DNA from: Turnera subulata
Lineage: Eukaryota; Streptophyta; Magnoliopsida; Malpighiales; Passifloraceae
Direction: 5' to 3'
NCBI GenBank assembly: GCA_028386065.3
Contig: JAKUCV010001361.1
Location: 154,967-218,966, forward strand
DNA length: 64,000 bases
Below, piece by piece: positions 57,466-64,000 of this stretch (positions are counted from its first letter, which is position 1; the number at the start of each line of letters is the position of its first letter). Both the position numbers and the translations under genes were made by a program. The notes beneath the pieces are model-generated. The model saw only the letters and a program-made list of their open reading frames with translations. It searched no databases and was not told the DNA's origin.

Positions 57466-58515
57466 CTAACTATATGACTGGGAGGCTAGGAGCTTATCAA
57501 CATTGTCTTCCCTCCTAGGGCATGTTCCGTCAGAGTAGGTTAGAGCACCGTCCTGAAGTTCAAGAGATTCTAAGAAACCATCTTCAAGGTAACCGGAGAA
57601 ACCTCCAATTGAGGCGGCGATACGATGCAGCTCTGCCCGAAACTCAGATTCTTCAACCAGGTGGTCGATTATGGAGGCAGGCAAAGGAGCACAAACAAGA
57701 TCGGATTGAGGAGACATCACCGTGTCGCTAACAAGATGGGCACTTAGAGGAGCAAAAGAAGGACCGGAATCAAGGGAGCGAACAACAGAATTGCAGCCCT
57801 TCTTCATGAGCTCACAAACAACAAAGTCACCGGGATAGTTATCCAAGGTAAATTCCTTCAACAGCCACGGTAACTTGCTGTTTGGGGAGGTGATGTTCCG
57901 GTAAGTGAATTGCCCTCTCGACAGCCTTGATGATCATGCCATTCACCGGATGGCGTTTCTTGCTTTCCTCATGCCAAGTGCCGCCGTCAGACCCGATTCT
58001 CCGAGACCTCTTCTTGAGGCGGGTAAGCAAGAAGAGGGACTGACGATGATCATCTGCGGCCCTGAAGTGAGACCATATCTCCCACGGCTCCTCATAACCG
58101 CACACATCGCAGTCGGGGATCAAAGCCACATTGATGGACAGCAAGGTGCCACTAATCTTTCGTAGCAAATAATATCCCACCAATTCATCTATGGAGGGTG
58201 TAAAGCAAAACCCACTTGGGAGATGGACACCAAACTGCCCCAGAGCATTCACATAGGGATCTTAGAACAAGAAGGAAGAGAATTGGCAATCTGATTGGAA
58301 CAGGGAGGAGGCGGTGCCGGTAGGGGTGTGGCTGCCGTTGCCATCTCCAGAGTTGAGTTAGGGTTAGGGTTACGATTACGATTACGACCATCATCGTTAT
58401 CATCATCCTCCTCAGGCGATCTCTTCCTCTTGGGGCGGCTGTTGCTGCTGCTTTTCAATGGAGGGTTAAGGGTTGGATGGCAAGAAGAAGGGTAATGAGG
58501 CAATACTTGTGCCAT
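57466..58515 (-). pseudogene. NAC-domain gene with broken reading frame
   Basis: An ATG at 58515 opens a frame encoding a Pro/Ser/Asn-rich, basic leader (RPKRKRSPEED) that ends in TGA just before the NAC domain. The NAC domain begins in another frame at about 58255 with VHLPSGFCFTPSIDELVGYYLL (subdomain A), then EEPWEIW (B) and GSDGGTWH (C). Between 57911 and 57932 the frame must shift again to reach FTYRN and PWLLKEFTL (D) and then GDFVVCEL (E). The last frame runs to a stop at 57466 with an acidic, non-conserved C-terminus. NAC proteins are plant DNA-binding transcription factors. A TATAAATA box (58675-58668) is retained upstream. The first break could hide a small intron; the second cannot easily. 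It is either a young pseudogene or has sequence errors. Confidence 0.75.
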
Positions 58516-58667
58516 CCTTTCAAAAAGACTAAATCAAAGCAAAGCAAATCACATGGAGGGAAAGATGTTTTAACAACTTCTCGTTTGTTTGTTTGGATCT
58601 TTTGACAATTTTGTGAGTTCTTTTTGTCTAAACAATGAATGAAGAAGGAATGAGAGAGGGGCTCCAG

Positions 58668-58675
58668 TATTTATA
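58668..58675 (-). promoter_or_regulatory. TATA box of the NAC-like gene
   Basis: TATAAATA on the minus strand, about 155 bp upstream of the ATG at 58515. Confidence 0.55.
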
Positions 58676-59576
58676 CAATGAAAGACAAAGACAACTTATT
58701 AGGGTTTTGGAGAGTCGGTGGCGGCTTCCCCTTTCCCTTCCAACGGTCATTTTTTTCTCCCGAGTTATTTATTACATTACTATTAGTTGAACCTTCCTGC
58801 CTTCTTTCTTGTATTGTAGTACTATCAAATCAATTCCGCCCGCGTACTCTTTGTCTGTCGATCCGATGCCGTATTATCTTCAAGGCAAAATCCTCTTTTT
58901 TTCTTTTCTTTTTCATAGAATTAAGATAATTTCAACCCTCCTTTAACCAATATCTCCATTTTGCATACCAATTTCAAGTCAATTAACAGTTACGTCTTCA
59001 ATTCAGATGCACATACTAAGTACTTTAATCTAATTGGAAGATGTCAAAGTTATTATATATTCTAGTAACCTTAGCTCTATATATTTCACTATTAACTATG
59101 CTTTAAATCAATATCTAAATTTCTCAAAATTATTAAATTTAGGTATAATAATTAACATGAATAAACCAATATATAAATTCCTCAATATTAATGAATTTTG
59201 GTATGACACAATATATAATTTATTGTTTTTAAAAGGACAAACTACTCGCATTCACATTGCAATATAAAGAGAAATTTTGTTAAAAATTAAAATAGTAAGT
59301 TCTAATTATAATGTACAAAATATAATTTCATTAAAATTTTTAACTCCATAAAATATAAAAAAAACAAAAATTTTAAATTTTCAAATTCATTATCAAAATG
59401 CCAACAATTTTAAAATTTTACGAAATAAATGATAAAAAATTTAAACCCACGAAGAATGACAATTCTTGTGGCAGAATTTTTAAGAATTGGAAAATCAAAG
59501 TTTTAGAACTTAAAATTAAATCTAAAAACCTAGTTCTGAAAATATTATGCTTTGTTGGTTCATGTTTTTAATTATT
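58676..59576. other. Upstream region of the NAC-like gene, AT-rich
   Basis: No gene recognised. From about 58930 it is extremely AT-rich. Confidence 0.5.
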
Positions 59577-60527
59577 CTTTTTTTTTGTCGAAGACCAGGA
59601 AAGCGGAACGTATATTAATAGTGAAAAAGAGTTACATCAAAATCAAAAGTTCATAGACCCGCAAGACCCCTGTCCTCCATCAGGAGGTTGCTAATTACAA
59701 TTAGGGGTGAAACTAAACCGGTTATACCGGGCAAAAAAGAGGGTGATAACCGAGCTATACCACGGGCCGCATAGTTGGCTTCCTGGTTTACAGCTTCAAA
59801 ATACAAAGAAACAAAAATATTTTGTATGGATCTAATCTTGATGACAACCTCCTCAAAATCTTGGTCCCAATGCACTTCATCTGAAAACCAATATAAAACT
59901 TTCATGGCTTCAGATTCCACAATGATCGATTGGAACCCATGATCTTGTGCAATTGAAGTGAAACGCCCCGACCCGTATTTACCGTACACAGTAAACACGT
60001 GCCGAAACTGTGACAACAAAACCCAACATAATCCAGCATACAGTGTATACAACAGATAACCGGGCTCAACAGCCCATAATAAAAACAACAATAATAACTC
60101 AACCGGCCCAATGGCCCAATAATAGCAAAAACAATGCACAGCGGAAGACTTAACAACTCACAAAACACTGTATGCGACACTGATGCAAACTATGGATCCA
60201 AGCCCTGTCCAAGGGATAACGCCGCAGCCTGTCTGGAATGCACCCAACCTGTATCACAAATAACTCATCCTACGGGATGAAAGCCCGCAGGTGAGGGGTG
60301 AGTCCGAAGTGCTCACCGACGAAGGAAAGACAATCAATATGCAACTATAATTACTCAAGTCAAACAGCCAAACCAAAAGACTCGACCCAAAACCGGTCCG
60401 GTCCAAGACCGAAAAGACTCAAATAAAATCCAATTTCCAATTTTATCTTTCCGGGCCCCGTCACGGATAAGCTAGAGGTCAGACCTGGTTATCAACACAT
60501 TCCGGGTGCCAGACCAAATCCAGAGAA

Positions 60528-60885
60528 CCCAGGGATAGACATCCCAAAAATAATCACGGGATAGACATCCCAAGCATAGACATGCTTATCACAAGAACCC
60601 AGGTCAAGGCCACCACGAAACAGTCTTAAACCATCGAGTCGTACCACTACCTATCACGTGACAATTATATTATCGTCGTCAAAATCAAATCGTAGGGATC
60701 GACATCCCTAACCAAAATACCGGGATAGACATCCCTATCCAAAATCAAGGATCGACATCCTTATCTCAAATTATTAATTAATTCCATTATACCTTAAACC
60801 AAAAAGACGCAAGGATCAACATCCAAAAACCAACATGGGATAAACATCCCGACAACAATCAAGACCATGGGATAAACATCCCGAA
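60528..60885 (-). repeat. Array of GGGATnnnnATCCC-type inverted repeats
   Basis: About nine copies, including GGGATAGACATCCC (60532, 60557), GGATCGACATCC, and GGGATAAACATCCC (about 60837 and 60870). Confidence 0.88.
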
Positions 60886-62133
60886 CCAAACCACAGCATC
60901 CAAAAATGCAATAAACACCAAAACACAATAACCGAGTAATACAGGCACATATTGAAGGAAATCCATCCTCACCTTGGCGGATTACTCAACTCCGGAAGCA
61001 ATGACCGGTCCGACGCCGGCTCCTCGGGAAACTGCCCGATATCTAAACCTATACCACAAGACAATATATACACATAAATGCACATAATCGGTATACTATG
61101 ATGCCAATACTGCGAAATACCCCATCCCGGTTCATAACCTTTATTATTTCTATTTACCGAAAATATTATACCGTACGTATATCCGAATATAATTTCGGTA
61201 CCATACTTTAATTAAAAATCTTTCAAATTATTTTCGTAAATTAGTTATACTTCCCAGAATATAATTCCCAAGTATTATTATCTTTAGAAAACTCCATTTT
61301 CAGAAGTATAACCTTATAAACTTATTTTCTGAAAATAATTACGAATTTATAAATACACATTTATATTTCCAAATACTTTCCCAAACAATTATAAATCAAC
61401 ATAATTATATATATATTTTAGAAATGTATCTATATATATTTTCCAAGAATAATAGCACATACATATTGTATTCCAGAGAAATAAAAACATATAATTAAAA
61501 TTTCCAGAAATATTTTCAAGGCATATATATATTTTTTCAAACTAACCATAATAATAATTTACAAACAAAACATAATTATCTTAATTTGAAGAATCAAAGT
61601 ATATATATTTTCTAAACCCCAAACCCAGAATATTACATATAATTTTCCAAAATAATATTTACCATTTTTTTCCAGAAATTAATTAACAGAAATTAATTAT
61701 ATATATATATTATTATTTTTTTAAAAAAGAAAAGATCCGGACTGTAACCCAACCCAGGCGCGACCCGGCCGATGAAACGGGCAAAACCTGACTCACCTAG
61801 CGGGTACAGGGGCGGCGGCGCGACGACAGCGCGAGGGAAGGAAAGGCGAGCACAGCAGGGCGTGCGGCAGACGAAGGCGACGTGAAGGAGGCCGGAAGCT
61901 AGGCGCGGCATCACGGCGGCTGAGCAGGAACGCGGAAGAAGCAGATCCGCCGGGTCTGCTCGCGGGTCGACGGCGCGTTGCAGCGTTTCGGTGGACGAAA
62001 TGCGACAGAGGCAGCGGGGCTGAGCTCGCGACGGCACGACGAGCGTGCTGCTGGGTTCGGTGTCGTGCACGGCTGACCGGAGCTCTTCGAGGTGAACAGT
62101 AACAGGGGAGGCTCCGGGTGGCGGCACTGTTCA

Positions 62134-62440
62134 CACTATTTTTTTTCTTTTTCTTTCCTTTTTTTCTATTTTCTTCCTTTTTTTCTTCTTCTGTTTTTTC
62201 CCTATTTTCTGATTTTCTTCTTCTTTTTTTTTTATTTTCATTTCTCTTTTTTTTCCCCCTCTCACTGTTTTTATTTTATTTTTTCCTTTTTTTTCTTCTC
62301 TTCTTCTTTTTTTTTTTCTTCTTCTTTTCTTTTCCTCTCTTTTTTTTTCCTCTCCTTTTCTCTCTTTTCTTCTTCTCTCTTTTTTTTTCTTTCTCTTTTT
62401 CTCTTCTCCTCTGCCTCTTCACCGATTCCTCCTTTTGAAC
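62134..62440 (+). repeat. Polypyrimidine tract of about 300 bp
   Basis: Almost only T and C with a few A. It lies in the solo LTR between the GC-rich part and the conserved end. Frames in it encode only Phe/Ser-rich low-complexity sequence and are not genes. Confidence 0.9.
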
Positions 62441-62800
62441 TGTTTTTTTACTGTACAACATGTGAATCTTGTCTGCATTATTAAGCGAGTCCAGTCCGGA
62501 CCAGAAAATAACTGATACCCCCTTAGTTATTTTCCGGTGTGATTTTTCCGAAAATCCGGGACCCGAAAAATACCAACTTAGGCCTGAAAAATCCACGGAA
62601 AAATCACGAGCGCGGGAAAACTCTCGGTTTTGAAAAACGACTCTCGATTTACCTTGAATTAATTACCCAAGATTAATTCAACAGTAAATCACGGTAAAAT
62701 ATTTTTACAGTCCCGGTAAAAATCAAAAATTTTACCCGGCTGTTACATGAAGCCCCAGATAAATGATCAGCAAATTTGCTTGAAAGGTGGACTGTGCACC

Positions 62801-64000
62801 AATCCAATTACTAGAAAAATAATGGCTCATTGAAGTCATATATCGCTTGTTAAGTATACTAGAAGGAGTTTTGGTAGAGGTTTCTATACATTTTCCCGTT
62901 ATCTTTATATATTTTTAGTTCCTATAACCCGATACAATATTATTTGTCCCTATAGAAAAGAACACTTCTCCTTTTTCATATACAACTCACTGTCACGCAA
63001 AGCCTGAAACACTTGCCTCAGGTGATATAGATGTTCTTCAAATTGTCTTACTGTAGATCACTATGTCGTCCAAAATATACCACTAAAAATTGATTCAGGA
63101 ATGGGGCTAACACCTTGTTCATCAATATACACAATATGGCAATAGCATTTGTTTACCTAGAAGATGTGACTAAAAATTCAAATGAATCCTACATCGTTAC
63201 ACACGGGGTTTTTTTATTTATTCCTTTGCGAGAACCCAGCGGAATATCCCTCCGCCCTCCTCATTTAGATCAATTTGAGTCACCACCCAGATTTTATTTA
63301 ATTGGGAAAATCTGGAAAAACCCATCGCTGCTCTTATGACCAAAGGGACTAAAAAGTGAACCAAAGATGCTAGGACTTGGGGATCCATTACAGGAAGGGA
63401 AGGTGTGAGGCACCCGCTCGTGCTTTAGGCGATTTAAGCACAATCAGTGTTTCTTTGTATGTCTGTGAGAGTGTACAAACAAAACATATGAGCAAATAAA
63501 CACATAATCACGTACCGCATACAAGAAATTAAAAATTACAAAAGGAGGAGAAGAAAAGAAAAACATAAAAAGCTTGCTTCTTAAATCACTAGAGACTATC
63601 TACATAACCCGACAACTGGGATTAATGCTCGCGTAGTTTTACATGGAATCACTTATTTCATAAGAAACACATAGTGTCATCATCAAAAAGTCAAAATCAA
63701 CATAAAAATGTGGAGGCATTTACTAGACCTGGCAATTCATGATATCGTGTCGAGTTTTGTGTTAAGGACAAACAAGTATACGTGTTCTGATTCTTCAACC
63801 CGGCCCAACCCATTTAAAAATCATGTCGTATCGTGTTCAACCCGTTTACTATCGTGTTGGGTTAGGGTTGACCTATGGGTTGCCTACTAAACCTAACAAG
63901 CCTAAAAATCAGTTTGAAATTTTTCTACTTTGCACAAGTCGTCATTAATTTTTTTTGGATAATATTAGTAACTTTGGCCTTAAATATTAAATAAGTCTTA
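62801..64000. other. Right flank without a recognised gene
   Basis: No protein family was identified. Positions about 63715-63890 contain repeated ATCGTGTCG/AACCCGTTTA phrases of the kind common in plant non-autonomous hAT-like elements, but no ends or target duplication could be fixed. Confidence 0.4.

Larger units (their letters stand above)
59959..62747 (-). mobile_element. Solo LTR of 2.8 kb (minus orientation)
   Basis: Starts TGAAACGCCCCGACC and ends CCCGGCTGTTACA. It has a perfect 5-bp duplication, TGAAG (59954-59958 and 62748-62752). It is the reverse-complement relative of the plus-strand solo LTR at 2468-16837, and also matches 460-1670. Its parts: conserved block (about 60270-60320), motif array (60528-60885), AT-rich zone (61200-61720), GC-rich zone (61740-62110), pyrimidine tract, and the conserved end (62490-62747). 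No internal genes of the family are present. Confidence 0.93.
59577..62800 (-). mobile_element. 3' fragment of a LINE, split by a solo LTR
   Basis: On the minus strand an oligo(A) tail (T run at 59577-59586) ends a fragment encoding the RNase H-like RVT_3 region of plant LINE ORF2 (DHGFQSIIVESEAMKVL, VNQEANYAARGIAR). The frame continues across the solo LTR at 59959-62747: codons for ADHLSGAS lie just beyond it, at about 62752-62785. The LTR thus inserted into the LINE and duplicated TGAAG. The far (5') limit of the LINE is not clear. Confidence 0.75.

Noticed and set aside
62092..62596. Phe/Ser-rich and Lys/Arg-rich frames
   Set aside because: They are translations of a polypyrimidine tract.
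63115..63460. A possible retrotransposon end with phrases such as GGCACCCGCTCGTGC
   Set aside because: Similar phrases are seen in plant repeats, but no ends, target duplication or coding motif could be found here.

Overview
The window is eudicot-type plant nuclear DNA. It shows GT-AG introns, a single-exon GRAS gene, a plant long coiled-coil gene, a CYSTM gene, a NAC-like gene, a ribosomal-protein gene with plant promoter motifs, and several kinds of plant transposon. The species cannot be named from the sequence. No tRNA, rRNA, CRISPR or bacterial-style operon was seen. There is one assembly gap (48977-49848).

Layout. Positions 460-18542 are a transposon nest at least three levels deep: an outer solo-LTR-like composite on the minus strand, a solo LTR on the plus strand (2468-16837, duplicated target CACGC), and inside that a complete Sirevirus-like Copia element (5223-16631, duplicated target TTTGT). 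The Copia element has 1.29-kb LTRs, gag, pol, a captured antisense fragment, and a third envelope-like ORF carrying six in-frame stops. Next to the nest lies an inverted pair of tRNA-derived SINE-like copies (17365-17775). Positions about 20-47.5 kb are the gene-bearing part: a seven-coding-exon, tail-anchored coiled-coil gene (PICC-like, +), a convergent hAT-transposase-derived gene with two BED fingers (-), SCL23 (GRAS, -), eL27 (-) and a small CYSTM gene (-). Two LINE insertions (41.6-45.9 kb) sit between eL27 and CYSTM. Positions 47.9-50.6 kb are a PIF/Harbinger-like DNA transposon that contains the gap. Positions 51429-55774 are another solo LTR (duplicated target AAATG). A NAC-like gene broken by reading-frame shifts lies at 57466-58515, followed by a LINE 3' fragment split by a further solo LTR (59959-62747, duplicated target TGAAG).

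Most notable signals. (1) The Copia element carries arrays of a 12-bp perfect palindrome, AACATCGATGTT, in both LTRs and again internally. The internal array is eight pairs, each pair exactly 21 bp apart and the pairs about 74 bp apart; it lies directly upstream of a TATA-like box and the third ORF. It looks like a helically phased promoter module used twice in one element. (2) The unrelated solo-LTR family carries its own array of short inverted repeats (GGGATnnnnATCCC). (3) Several 17-20 bp inserts made mostly of an oligo(A) tail are flanked by 12-18 bp direct repeats; they look like retrotransposition events in which only the tail was copied.

The host genes are functionally unrelated (ER-tethered coiled coil, hAT-derived regulator, root/bundle-sheath GRAS factor, ribosomal protein, stress-type CYSTM peptide). 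They are neighbours by position only.
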